Virus record (IMG/VR): IMGVR_UViG_3300009502_000048
Span: 1-64,000 of that record
Source of the DNA: a virus
DNA: 64,000 bases
Direction: 5' to 3' (one strand)
Part shown: piece by piece, positions 1 to 8,308 of the stretch
How the letters are laid out: each line of letters starts with the position of its first letter
Position numbering within the stretch: position 1 is the first letter of the stretch
The notes under the pieces: model-generated
Seen by the model: the letters and a program-made list of their open reading frames with translations, nothing else
Told to the model about the DNA's origin: nothing
Databases searched by the model: none
Made by a program: the position numbers and the translations under genes

Positions 1-2520
1 ACTACCAGATGTTCCACTAGAACCGCTTGTGCCTGATGTGCCTGAACTACCAGATGTTCCACTAGAACCACTTGTTCCTGATGCGCCTGTGGCTCCTGAA
101 CTACCAGATGTTCCACTAGAACCGCTTGTGCCTGATGTGCCTGAACTACCAGATGCTCCACTAGAACCTGAACTGCCTGAACTACCAGATGTTCCACTAG
201 AACCGCTTGTGCCTGATGTGCCTGAACTACCAGATGTTCCACTAGAACCGCTTGTACCTGATGTTCCACTAGATCCAGATGTTCCACTAGAACCACTTGT
301 TCCTGATGCGCCTGAACTACCAGATGTTCCACTAGAACCGCTTGTGCCTGATGTGCCTGAACTACCAGATGTTCCACTAGAACCACTTGTTCCTGATGCG
401 CCTGTGGCTCCTGAACTACCAGACGTACCACTAGAACCTGAACTGCCTGAACTACCAGACGTACCACTAGAACCTGAACTGCCTGAACTACCAGATGTTC
501 CACTAGAACCGCTTGTGCCGCTTGTTCCGCTAGAACCACTTGTGCCGCTTGTTCCGCTAGAACCACTTGTGCCTGAACTGCCTGATGATCCGCTTGTGCC
601 CGAACTACCAGATGTTCCACTAGAGCCAGACGTTCCACTAGAACCTGAACTGCCTGATGATCCGCTTGTGCCCGAACTGCCTGATGATCCGCTTGTGCCC
701 GAACTACCAGATGTTCCACTAGAGCCAGACGTTCCACTAGAACCTGAACTGCCCGATGTACCACTAGACCCACTAGAGCCAGACGTGCCACTAGAACCAG
801 ATGTACCACTAGAACCAGAAGTGCCTGAACTACCAGATGTACCAGATGTACCACTAGAACCAGATGTTCCGCTTGTTCCACTAGAGCCAGATGTTCCTGA
901 ACTGCCACTTGTACCTGATGTTCCACTAGATCCAGATGTTCCTGAACTGCCGGACGTTCCGCTTGTACCAGAACTACCACTTGTTCCGCTTGTACCAGAA
1001 CTGCCGCTTGTTCCACTAGAACCACTTGTGCCTGAACTACCAGAGGTTCCGCTTGTGCCACTAGACCCCGAAGTGCCTGAACTACCTGATGTTCCTGAAC
1101 TACCTGAACTACCTGATGTTCCGCTTGTGCCACTAGACCCCGAAGTGCCTGAACTGCCAGATGTTCCTGAACTGCCAGATGTACCACTTGTGCCTGAACT
1201 GCCGGACGTTCCACTAGAACCTGATGTTCCTGAACTGCCGCTCGTTCCACTAGAACCTGATGTGCCACTAGACCCTGATGTTCCTCTTGTTCCACTAGAG
1301 CCGGATGTTCCAGAACTACCTGATGTTCCTGATGTTACACCAAAAAAACTAACACCGCTTGTACCTGAACTACCAGATGATCCTGAGCTACCAGATGTAC
1401 CTGTTCTACCACTAGAACCTGATGTTCCACTAGAGCCTGATGTGCCTGAACTGCCAGATGTTCCCCTTGTTCCACTAGAACCAGAACTACCAGAACTACC
1501 AGAACTACCAGATGTTCCTGTTGTGCCCGATGTTCCACTTGAACCTGAACTACCAGAACTACCAGAACTACCAGAACTACCCGATGTTCCTGTTGTGCCC
1601 GATGTTCCGCTAGAACCTGAACTGCCTGATGTTCCCGTTGTGCCAGATGTTCCGCTTGAACCTGAACTGCCTGATGATCCACTAGAACCGCTAGAACCTG
1701 AACTGCCTGATGTACCAGAACTACCGCGTGTGCCTGATGTTCCACTTGAACCTGAACTACCTGATGTACCAGATGAACCAGATGTTCCGCTAGAACCACT
1801 AGACCCTGATGATCCACTTCTGCCTGAACTACCAGACGTTCCTCTTGTACCTGATGTTCCAGACGAGCCGTCAACACCAGATGTGCCTGATGTTCCAGAC
1901 GAGCCGTCAACACCAGATGTGCCTGATGTTCCATCTATACCAGATGTACCCGAACTACCTGACGAACCGCTAGACCCCGATGTTCCTCTTGTTCCACTAG
2001 AACCGCTTGTACCTGAACTACCAGCTGTTCCGCTAGAACCGCTTGTACCTGAGCTACCGCTAGATCCACTTGAACCACTAGAACCGGATGTTCCGCTTCT
2101 GCCTGAACTGCCTGATGTTCCGCTAGTACCTCTTGTTCCACTAGACCCACTTGTTCCACTAGACCCATCTATACCAGATGTTCCGCTTGAACCACTAGAT
2201 CCCGATGTTCCTCTTGTTCCACTAGAACCACTAGAACCACTAGAACCAGATGTTCCCGAAAATCCAGATGTTCCATCTATACCTGATGTGCCTGAACTAC
2301 CGTCTATACCTGATGTGCCAGAACTACCAGACGAACCACTAGATCCACTAGACCCTGATGTTCCTCTTGTTCCTGAACTACCAGAACTACCAGAAGATCC
2401 ACTAGAACCTGAGCTGCCTGAACTACCAGAAATGCCGCTTGTGCCCGATGTTCCGCTTGTGCCTGAACTACCAGAAGATCCGCTTGTGCCTGAACCACCG
2501 CTTGTTCCACTTGTTCCGCT
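1..2520 (-). repeat. Degenerate 9-bp coding repeats (Gly-Thr/Ser-Ser)
   Basis: About 280 tandem 9-bp units encode G-[TS]-S triplets of the collagen-like protein. Synonymous codons vary (GGA/GGT/GGC, ACA/ACT, TCT/AGC/AGT/TCA), but some blocks of 40-60 bp recur almost unchanged, especially in the first 500 bases. This suggests recent duplication by slippage or recombination. The lack of stops also leaves a long spurious frame open on the plus strand. Confidence 0.9.
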
Positions 2521-2787
2521 TCTAAAAATATCAACATCATGATATGTTATATCATTTACAACAATATCAAACATTTCACCGTTATAATCATCTGTATCTA
2601 CATAAAATGAAAAAAGACCTTCACCATCAGATGTTATTTGCGGTGCCGTTTCAATTGCTGTAACGGATGTAGCCGTCAAATAAATTTTCGCTGGTGTCAA
2701 TGTCCCAGCAACATATATGTAAACATCTACATTAGGAACAACATTACCATATGTTTCTCTTGTACGTCCTATAAAAATCTTTCTCAT
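1..2787 (-). CDS. Collagen-like fibre protein (partial, runs off left edge)
   Basis: The minus-strand frame starts at 2787 (MRKIFIGRTRE) and stays open to base 1. Residues 1-88 form a beta-rich N-terminal domain (GTLTPAKIYL, then DGEGLFSFYVDTDD) like the attachment domains of phage fibres. From about residue 89 the protein is almost pure Gly-X-Y: GTS and GSS triplets with occasional GTR, GID, GVD and GFS. One register-preserving interruption (GVS-FFG-VTS) lies near 1335-1365. Proline is absent, so any triple helix would rest on Thr/Ser. The start overlaps the stop of the upstream gene (TAATG). It is probably a tail or head fibre. The C-terminal domain is outside the window. Confidence 0.85.
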   Translation of the reverse strand, partial: MRKIFIGRTRETYGNVVPNVDVYIYVAGTLTPAKIYLTATSVTAIETAPQITSDGEGLFSFYVDTDDYNGEMFDIVVNDITYHDVDIFRSGTSGTSGGSGTSGSSGSSGTSGTSGTSGISGSSGSSGSSGSSGSSGSSGTRGTSGSSGSSGSSGSSGTSGIDGSSGTSGIDGTSGFSGTSGSSGSSGSSGTRGTSGSSGSSGTSGIDGSSGTSGSSGTRGTSGTSGSSGRSGTSGSSGSSGSSGSSGTSGSSGTAGSSGTSGSSGTRGTSGSSGSSGSSGTSGIDGTSGTSGVDGSSGTSGTSGVDGSSGTSGTRGTSGSSGRSGSSGSSGSSGTSGSSGTSGSSGSSGTSGTRGSSGTSGSSGSSGSSGSSGSSGSSGTSGTTGTSGSSGSSGTSGTTGTSGSSGSSGSSGSSGSSGTSGTTGTSGSSGSSGSSGSSGTRGTSGSSGTSGSSGTSGSSGRTGTSGSSGSSGSSGTSGVSFFGVTSGTSGSSGTSGSSGTRGTSGSSGTSGSSGTSGSSGTSGSSGTSGSSGTSGTSGSSGTSGSSGTSGSSGTSGTSGSSGSSGTSGSSGTSGSSGTSGTSGSSGTSGSSGTSGSSGTSGTSGSSGTSGTSGSSGTSGSSGTSGTSGSSGTSGSSGTSGTSGSSGTSGTSGSSGTSGSSGTSGSSGTSGSSGSSGTSGSSGSSGTSGSSGTSGSSGTSGSSGSSGTSGSSGSSGSSGTSGSSGTSGSSGTSGSSGSSGTSGSSGTSGTSGSSGTSGTSGSSGTSGSSGSSGSSGTSGSSGSSGSSGTSGSSGATGASGTSGSSGTSGSSGTSGTSGSSGTSGSSGASGTSGSSGTSGSSGTSGTSGSSGTSGSSGTSGTSGSSGTSGSSGSSGSSGASGSSGTSGTSGSSGTSGSSGATGASGTSGSSGTSGSSGTSGTSGSSGTSGS

Positions 2788-3053
2788 TATATTCCCTCAG
2801 TTTGAATAATGAATATATCAGCGACACAATAGGTTTCCATAAAATCTAAAAGAATAACATTCAATAATACAGGTATATCTGTCCCTTTTATTTCAAAATC
2901 TATATCTATTGACGAGTTTGCAAAATCAATTCCTTTTTTTATTTCAAACGCCAAATCAAAAGACGAATTTATTACTTCAATGTCCGTTTTGACTATTTCA
3001 AAATTTAACTCCGGCGAATCATCAACAATTTCAATTCTATGTGATTGTTCCAT
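2787..3053 (-). CDS. Hypothetical structural protein
   Basis: An 88-residue acidic protein with three imperfect repeats of a beta-strand pattern (LNFEIVKTDIEV, LAFEIKKGIDF, IDFEIKGTDIP). It overlaps the upstream gene and the collagen-like gene by TAATG junctions at both ends, so the three are probably translated together. The place between a BppU-like protein and a fibre suggests a tail or baseplate accessory role. No family is recognised. Confidence 0.65.
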   Translation of the reverse strand: MEQSHRIEIVDDSPELNFEIVKTDIEVINSSFDLAFEIKKGIDFANSSIDIDFEIKGTDIPVLLNVILLDFMETYCVADIFIIQTEGI

Positions 3054-3349
3054 TAAGATAGCTCTTCAATATTTAATATAGTTTTATGTTTATATATCAA
3101 ACTATTTTTTGTCAATGTCCATATGATAAAATAAATCCCTTTCGTGTCGGTTACGGTCGTTGGCACCGTTATTTTTACAACATTACCCACAACCATTGCC
3201 GTTGCTTCTGCCATAACTGTATCACCAGAACTATTTTCTATGTGACATGTTGCTGTGTCTATATTGAAATCTTCTTCTTCCATATCTCTGACAGTAACTT
3301 CTACTGTCCTATATTCGTTTTCGTAAAATTTCATATATGTGTTTGACAT
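3053..3349 (-). CDS. Small Ig-like structural protein (BppU N-terminal-like)
   Basis: A 98-residue protein made mostly of predicted beta strands (YRTVEVTVRD, VVKITVPTTV, GIYFIIWTLT). The pattern resembles the N-terminal domain of baseplate upper proteins and other fibre-adaptor folds, but this is an inference from sequence texture. The stop overlaps the next start. It is likely part of a tail-fibre operon with the two genes downstream. Confidence 0.6.
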   Translation of the reverse strand: MSNTYMKFYENEYRTVEVTVRDMEEEDFNIDTATCHIENSSGDTVMAEATAMVVGNVVKITVPTTVTDTKGIYFIIWTLTKNSLIYKHKTILNIEELS

Positions 3350-3366
3350 TATAAACTCCTAAAAAA

Positions 3367-3909
3367 TTACCTTGATGTTCTATATTTATACAAATACTTA
3401 CTTAAACTTTTTGCAAATATGTTTTTATGTGCGTGTGGATTTCTCTCTTTCATTCTGTCTGTCAAAATTGCCAATTGTTTCATTGCTGACATAGAATAAT
3501 CTCTCGTCCATGTGGAAATTACTTCGTCAACTACCTTGTCCATTGGTATCTCACGACCATATTTTATAAGGTTTTGTTTCAGAATATATCGTCTAATAGC
3601 AACTTTCATAAATGGCCATGTGCTACTAACTTTGTTCCATGTTAGTCTTACATTCCCGTTATTCCGTTGAAGCAATGGCAACCACATATTGACAAATTTC
3701 TTTCTATAGTTTCTAGGTATATACGAAAGATTAATACACTGGGCGTATGAGTGAACATGACCTGTGTTTGGATGTGTGCCATGAACATAATTTAACATAA
3801 CAACTGTTGGAATCGGATCATTTTTATATGATTTGTAATAGAACGAATAAAAATGTCCTGACCTGAGCCAAAGCATTCCTTCCCTAACTTTAAGACTTGC
3901 TGTTAACAT
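3367..3909 (-). CDS. Hypothetical phage structural protein
   Basis: A 180-residue basic protein with no signal peptide or membrane segment. The segment around residues 55-75 (YAQCINLSYIPRNYRKKF) resembles the 'G-x-NLHYLP..R' motif of T4-like head or tail proteins, which is weak evidence of relationship. It starts inside the 3' end of the homing endonuclease gene (7-bp overlap) and lies downstream of the gp4-like gene, where T4 carries baseplate gene 53. The sequence does not look like gp53. Confidence 0.6.
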   Translation of the reverse strand: MLTASLKVREGMLWLRSGHFYSFYYKSYKNDPIPTVVMLNYVHGTHPNTGHVHSYAQCINLSYIPRNYRKKFVNMWLPLLQRNNGNVRLTWNKVSSTWPFMKVAIRRYILKQNLIKYGREIPMDKVVDEVISTWTRDYSMSAMKQLAILTDRMKERNPHAHKNIFAKSLSKYLYKYRTSR

Positions 3910-4817
3910 ACCATATCACCAATCCTTTTATTGATAAAATCATCAATCATTGTAAAGTCTTTATTTTTAATCCAATTATGATGATCAATAACCAATAGAT
4001 CTATATTTAATTCCTTACATTTTTCTTTTTTAATATTATCTTTATACTCCACATATTCTCCTTCATGCCAGTGGATAGCATTATATTCAATTGCCTTGTT
4101 TATTTCTGGTAATAATATATCAAGTTCTAAAAATCTACCACTTTTAGGATTAATAACGGTTGACCTATCACCTGATATTACTTCATAATTATATTTATCC
4201 TTTATGTAATTACAAATTTCGACCTCTGGTTTAGATTTTTGAATTGACAATGCACATATCGGACATCGTTGGCCTTGTTGAAAACTATTATATCTCATTG
4301 TAAATTGATGTTTTTTAGGGCACATTAATCGTATATCATTGAACGCCCCTATATATTCTGATGATAATAATGAATATCCCTCTTGTTCAATAAATTCTTT
4401 TATATCATCATATGGTGTTCTTCTTTTTTCTCTTGCACATGTTGGACATCTTTGACCTTGATGAAACGCCGAATACCTCATTTTAAATATATGTTCATTT
4501 GGACATTTAATTTTTAATTTATCTATCGCTTTATTGTATGTATCACTCAATAACACATATCCGGCATCCTCTATATATTTTTGTATAACATCATATGAAG
4601 TCGAATTACTATTGGCTATTTTAGTATTTTTACATTCTGGATGATTACATCTCGTTCCTTTCAAAAAATTATAAAACATCGGATAAAAAGTATGACCTTT
4701 TGGGCACATTACTATCAATGGCCTCACTGATGTTTTATATTCTGTACTCAATAATTTATAACCTTCAACACTGTTAATTGTATCCCCAACATGTTTATAA
4801 GTTAATTTTTTACACAT
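3903..4817 (-). CDS. Homing endonuclease, zinc-ribbon plus VSR-like nuclease
   Basis: A 304-residue protein with three N-terminal repeats of about 60 residues, each with a C-P-x-x-H...F...G-x-R-C-x-x-C zinc finger (CPKGH, CPNEH, CPKKH). A C-terminal nuclease domain follows (FLELDILLPE, then AIEYNAIHWH), typical of the VSR-like EDxHD homing endonucleases of the I-Bth0305I type. It is free-standing, wedged between the gp4-like gene and the 180-residue gene with minimal spacing. It probably cuts endonuclease-free relatives at this locus. Confidence 0.8.
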   Translation of the reverse strand: MCKKLTYKHVGDTINSVEGYKLLSTEYKTSVRPLIVMCPKGHTFYPMFYNFLKGTRCNHPECKNTKIANSNSTSYDVIQKYIEDAGYVLLSDTYNKAIDKLKIKCPNEHIFKMRYSAFHQGQRCPTCAREKRRTPYDDIKEFIEQEGYSLLSSEYIGAFNDIRLMCPKKHQFTMRYNSFQQGQRCPICALSIQKSKPEVEICNYIKDKYNYEVISGDRSTVINPKSGRFLELDILLPEINKAIEYNAIHWHEGEYVEYKDNIKKEKCKELNIDLLVIDHHNWIKNKDFTMIDDFINKRIGDMVC

Positions 4818-4820
4818 ATT

Positions 4821-5294
4821 TTACCCCTTTCCATCTTTGAATAAATCCTTTTCAGTTAAAATACGAAATGTTATACCATATTTCCTACAGAATATTTCTG
4901 CTGCTTTCCATTTGGCTATGTTGGTTTGCCATGTGCAAAATTCATACATAACCGTTTTATCTTTTTTATTGCCGTGTTGTGTTGGAACTACAGTTTCTTT
5001 ATATGGTTTTATTTCAATAATATAATTTTGGATTCTTCCGTTTGTATCCTTTACACTCATTGCAAAATCTGGAAAATATCTTCTGTTTTTCTTTTTGATT
5101 GGGTCATAGTATGGTATTTGTAATGATTCAGATGACCATTTTATTATGTTTGGATTTGAATCACACCACTTACAAAAATTGGTTTCCCAACTTGATCTAC
5201 ATACAGGCAATTCTTTACCAAAATATTTTTCTTCGTTTATCGGCGTATATCGGGCATGTTTAGTAGGATTGAATGTGCTTGAATGATATCCCAT
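4821..5294 (-). CDS. 4: Head-completion nuclease, T4 gp4/gp50-like
   Basis: 157 residues, the usual length of the family. Features shared with T4 gp4 are the N-terminal RSSWETNFCKWCDSNP segment, then IPYYDP, the nuclease core RRYFPDFAM followed by IIEIKPYKET, and the C-terminal WQTNIAKWKAA...GITFRILTE. The D and E-x-K residues fit a PD-(D/E)XK fold. In T4 this protein acts after packaging, before tail joining. The homing endonuclease gene follows after 3 bp. Confidence 0.85.
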   Translation of the reverse strand: MGYHSSTFNPTKHARYTPINEEKYFGKELPVCRSSWETNFCKWCDSNPNIIKWSSESLQIPYYDPIKKKNRRYFPDFAMSVKDTNGRIQNYIIEIKPYKETVVPTQHGNKKDKTVMYEFCTWQTNIAKWKAAEIFCRKYGITFRILTEKDLFKDGKG

Positions 5295-5302
5295 GTTTTA
5301 TC

Positions 5303-5584
5303 CTATTTTTTTAATGTGTCTTCCATTTTTAGTAGTGCATCGTAATATTTTGGAAATTCGTTCAAATGTGCCAAAGCAATTTTAGCTGTCATAATTGGGT
5401 CATCATCTGTAATATTTGTTTCCGGTGACTTTGTGCCGTGTTCAAGTTCAATATTTAATCCAATTTTAAATTGTTCTACATCAAATTTATCAAATTTGAT
5501 GTTCAATTTTTTACCTATCTCAACAGCATCGTTGGTTGAAAAGGATTTCTTTTTTTCTTCGTTTATAAATGAATTGAATTTCAT
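5303..5584 (-). CDS. DUF5661 protein with capsid-targeting-like N terminus
   Basis: 93 residues. The N terminus MKFNSFINEE matches the targeting pattern found on many proteins here and has a possible prohead-protease site (I-N-E). The rest matches DUF5661: KFDKFDVEQFKIGLNIELEHG, then TNITDDDPIMTAKIALAHLNEFP. The role of this domain is unknown. It ends in TAG, showing that amber is used as a normal stop. Its start overlaps the stop of the upstream gene. Confidence 0.75.
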   Translation of the reverse strand: MKFNSFINEEKKKSFSTNDAVEIGKKLNIKFDKFDVEQFKIGLNIELEHGTKSPETNITDDDPIMTAKIALAHLNEFPKYYDALLKMEDTLKK

Positions 5585-6165
5585 TATATAATTCCTCCGG
5601 CACCAACGGCTCTTTCTTTACTATATTCATCTGGGCTAGTTTTTTTCCAATCAAGCCATCCTTTGATGTATTTGCCTGATACTAATAACAACCAAAAAGC
5701 CGCATAAAATGCTATTGCTTTACCGCTATATTCGGTTCCTTTTAGCATTTTATCAAATTCAAGCCAGACTTGAAGTGCTGGATAAAACGCCAATGTTGGA
5801 AACATTTCTGTTTTTAACAAGTCCCACCAATGCTTTGCATCCTCGTTTATTGCTACAGATTCTTGTTTGTTTTTTGATTTGTAGTATCTCATGTTTGTTG
5901 GTATGCCCAATTCTTGCTCTAAATCGAAAAGTTCTTCTTCTCTCGCTGTCTTTTTCAAATCTTTTACATCAATATTAAGTTTTTTTGATAACGCTAACAG
6001 TTTATCTGGATCAACACATGATAGAATTTCTTTGAATGACATTTCACATTCTTTTTCAAATTGGGTGTATGTCATTTTTGATATTTCCTTTTTAATCTTA
6101 CCAAATGCTGTTAAAATCCACGTTGGTAGTGACATTTCATTTACCATATATTTTTGTAATCTCAT
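5584..6165 (-). CDS. Putative packaged protein with hydrophobic C-terminal segment
   Basis: 193 residues. It begins MRLQKYMVNE, matching the targeting pattern with V-N-E as the possible cleavage site. The middle is helical and charged. A hydrophobic stretch near residues 140-170 (AIAFYAAFWLLLVSGKYI) could be a membrane segment, so a protein delivered with DNA could insert into the host membrane. No family is recognised. It overlaps both neighbours by stop-start junctions. Confidence 0.65.
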   Translation of the reverse strand: MRLQKYMVNEMSLPTWILTAFGKIKKEISKMTYTQFEKECEMSFKEILSCVDPDKLLALSKKLNIDVKDLKKTAREEELFDLEQELGIPTNMRYYKSKNKQESVAINEDAKHWWDLLKTEMFPTLAFYPALQVWLEFDKMLKGTEYSGKAIAFYAAFWLLLVSGKYIKGWLDWKKTSPDEYSKERAVGAGGII

Positions 6166-6842
6166 TAGTTTATCCTCTCTGTATCTCCGTTTTTCTTTAC
6201 ATGATACGCTTCAAATGTTATAATCTTATCATCTGATATATTTTCAGGTATATCATATGTTTTTCTTATTTTATCAATAATATCTTTTGGCACATCATCT
6301 CTAATAGATAAAAATGCTTGGCAATTTTCTAAAAAATCATCATATATTCTTGTTCTACGATATACACCACTTTCCAGATATTCTATAATTATTCTTTTTT
6401 TGGCGTCTGGTATGCGCTCGCTAGGTGTTTTTTTGCTTCCTGCTCGAACAATATATGTCTTATCTATTGGAAATCCTTGTTTTCTAAATGTATTCAAAAA
6501 TTTTTCTTTATCGTTCATATCTTCTCTGGCTGTAAGAAGAATAATTTTCGATCCTTTTACGCTCGATTTTTCTATTATTGTACTTATTTTATCTAACATT
6601 TTTTTGATAGGTTTGGACGTTTCATAAAAAAGTTTACCACTGAAAAATTCATCAAAACAAAGAGTTTCCCCTTCTTTTAGTTTATAAGCGTTATATTCTG
6701 CATTAGTCAAGGATCTTATAAGTTTGTTATCTTTCACTACACCTATTGTAGCATGTGTATAGAATAATGTTTCATCAATATCAACAAAGGTTATCCCAAG
6801 ACCGTCATCATTTTGTTCATTTATGAATTTTTTCAATCTCAT
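6165..6842 (-). CDS. HAD-superfamily phosphatase, packaged-type (paralogue 1)
   Basis: Start chosen at MRLKKFINEQ (6842), which overlaps the upstream stop. HAD motif I is VDIDETLF near residue 20, motif II is ILLTARED, and the acidic motif IV is YDDFLENC. The arrangement fits a phosphatase of the class that includes the T4 polynucleotide kinase 3' phosphatase domain and 5' nucleotidases. The substrate is unknown. It is clearly paralogous to the next two HAD genes. I-N-E before Q10 fits the prohead protease rule. Confidence 0.8.
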   Translation of the reverse strand: MRLKKFINEQNDDGLGITFVDIDETLFYTHATIGVVKDNKLIRSLTNAEYNAYKLKEGETLCFDEFFSGKLFYETSKPIKKMLDKISTIIEKSSVKGSKIILLTAREDMNDKEKFLNTFRKQGFPIDKTYIVRAGSKKTPSERIPDAKKRIIIEYLESGVYRRTRIYDDFLENCQAFLSIRDDVPKDIIDKIRKTYDIPENISDDKIITFEAYHVKKNGDTERIN

Positions 6843-7519
6843 TATTTTACGCTCCGTATTGTGCCGCCATCTTGAACATGCCAAGATTCAAATTGAATTA
6901 CATCTTCATCAGGAACGGTTTCATCAAGATCATATGTTTTTCTGATTTTTGTTATAATTTCTTTTGGAAGGGAATTGCCTAATGATAAAAATTCTTTACA
7001 TACGGTTAAGAAATCATCGAACACTCTTGTTCTTCTATATAGGCCGGTGTTCAAATACGATAAGATTATTTCTTTTTTTGCTTGCCAAACAGTAACATTA
7101 CCTGTTTGTTTATTTCCGGCTCTTTCAACGTATGCTTGGTCTATTGGGATGCCTTCTTGTCTAAATTTTTCAAGAAACAATTCTTTATTATCTAAGTCAC
7201 GTCTTGCTGTTAAAATTATTACTTTCGATCCTTTGACCTCTGTATGCTTGATAATTCTGGCCGCCCTTTTTACCATTTTTTCTATTGGTTTAGATGTTTC
7301 ATAAAATAATTTTGAACTTCTAAATTCTTCAAAGTCAAAGGATTCGCCGTCTTTAATTTTATAAGCATTAAATTCGCTGTTTGATAATGCTCTTATTACT
7401 TTTCCATCTTTGATGACATTTATTTTAGCAAAGGTGTTGAATAATGTTTCGTCAAGATCAATAAAGGTGATTCCAAGACCGATATTCTCTTTTTCCGATA
7501 GATATTGATTAAGACGCAT
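6842..7519 (-). CDS. HAD-superfamily phosphatase, packaged-type (paralogue 2)
   Basis: Start at 7519 (MRLNQYLSEK), behind a GGAG ribosome site; upstream ATGs in the same frame lie in the promoter. HAD motifs are FIDLDETLF, IILTARRD and FDDFLTVC. The conserved core RRTRVFDDF is shared with paralogue 1. L-S-E is the possible cleavage site. It is the first gene of the minus-strand late operon reading toward the gp4-like and fibre genes. Confidence 0.8.
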   Translation of the reverse strand: MRLNQYLSEKENIGLGITFIDLDETLFNTFAKINVIKDGKVIRALSNSEFNAYKIKDGESFDFEEFRSSKLFYETSKPIEKMVKRAARIIKHTEVKGSKVIILTARRDLDNKELFLEKFRQEGIPIDQAYVERAGNKQTGNVTVWQAKKEIILSYLNTGLYRRTRVFDDFLTVCKEFLSLGNSLPKEIITKIRKTYDLDETVPDEDVIQFESWHVQDGGTIRSVK

Positions 7520-7557
7520 TAATATTTTTCTCCATAATAAACGATGTTGTTTGGTAT

Positions 7558-7571
7558 TATTTATATAAATA
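7558..7571. promoter_or_regulatory. Palindromic bidirectional T4-type late promoter
   Basis: The 14-bp perfect palindrome TATTTATATAAATA holds one late box per strand: TATAAATA at 7564-7571 (plus) and its mirror at 7558-7565 (minus). Start codons lie 33 and 39 bases away on each side, and both genes are packaged-type HAD phosphatases. The T4 late box is read by a gp55-type sigma factor. Both directions probably cannot be occupied at once. Confidence 0.8.
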
Positions 7572-7603
7572 GTTCTAAAGAAATTATACATGAGGTTATA
7601 AAA

Positions 7604-8284
7604 ATGCGTTTAAATTCATATTTGGATGAAAGTCAGAGTGTTTACGGGCCTGGCATAACATTCATGGATATTGATGACACAATTCTTAAAACATACGCCA
7701 GAGTTCAGATAAAAAAAGATGGCAAAACACTCCAACGATTACGAAATCATGAATACTTGACATATACGCCAAAAGAAGGCGAGGTTGCTGATTTTTCAGA
7801 ATACTCTGATGCTGATGTATTTTACAAAACATCTGAACCTGTTGATCCCGTAATAAAAAGAATTCAAAAAATGTTTGTAAAATTAAAAGAACGTGGTTCT
7901 CGTATAGTAATAGTGTCTGGTAGAGAAGATGCTAATGATAAAAATAGATTTTTAGAAACATTCCGAAAATTTGGTGTTCCTATTGATGACATATATGTAG
8001 AAAGAGTTGGCAATGATCCGGCAGCGGTAAAAGACCTTCCTCATGCAAAAAAGAATGTTATACTAAAATATCTTAGTTCCGGTTTATATAGAAGGGCTCG
8101 TTTAGTAGATGACAGCACGGCAAATTGTGAAGTGTTTTTAGAATTAGAAGATGATTTGCCTGATAGTGTTTTAAATAAAATTAGAGATAAATATAATGTG
8201 CCTGATGGTGAGACACCAATAAAATTTTATGCACTAAAAGTATTGAAAAACGGGTCATTACAACAAATTGAACGAAATAACTAG
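7604..8284 (+). CDS. HAD-superfamily phosphatase, packaged-type (paralogue 3)
   Basis: Start at 7604 (MRLNSYLDES), with GAGG eight bases upstream; the longer frame would begin inside the promoter. HAD motifs are FMDIDDTIL, VIVSGRED and LVDDSTANC. Motif II has Ser where the paralogues have Thr. L-D-E is the possible cleavage site. It is divergently transcribed from paralogue 2 and ends in TAG. Confidence 0.8.
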   Translation: MRLNSYLDESQSVYGPGITFMDIDDTILKTYARVQIKKDGKTLQRLRNHEYLTYTPKEGEVADFSEYSDADVFYKTSEPVDPVIKRIQKMFVKLKERGSRIVIVSGREDANDKNRFLETFRKFGVPIDDIYVERVGNDPAAVKDLPHAKKNVILKYLSSGLYRRARLVDDSTANCEVFLELEDDLPDSVLNKIRDKYNVPDGETPIKFYALKVLKNGSLQQIERNN

Positions 8285-8308
8285 AATGTTATAACAGGAA
8301 TATAAAAG

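Noticed and set aside
1-2520. CRISPR-like or satellite repeats
   Set aside because: The periodicity is 9 bp and follows codon triplets of a collagen-like protein. There are no constant repeats with unique spacers.
29-2542. An 837-residue plus-strand frame rich in V-P-E-L-P-D
   Set aside because: It is the antisense of the Gly-Thr/Ser-Ser repeats. The minus strand has a proper start, N-terminal domain and operon overlaps, and the plus frame has no separate start signal or domain.
3367-3909. Identification as baseplate protein gp53 by position after gp4
   Set aside because: The sequence lacks gp53 features; gene order alone is not enough.
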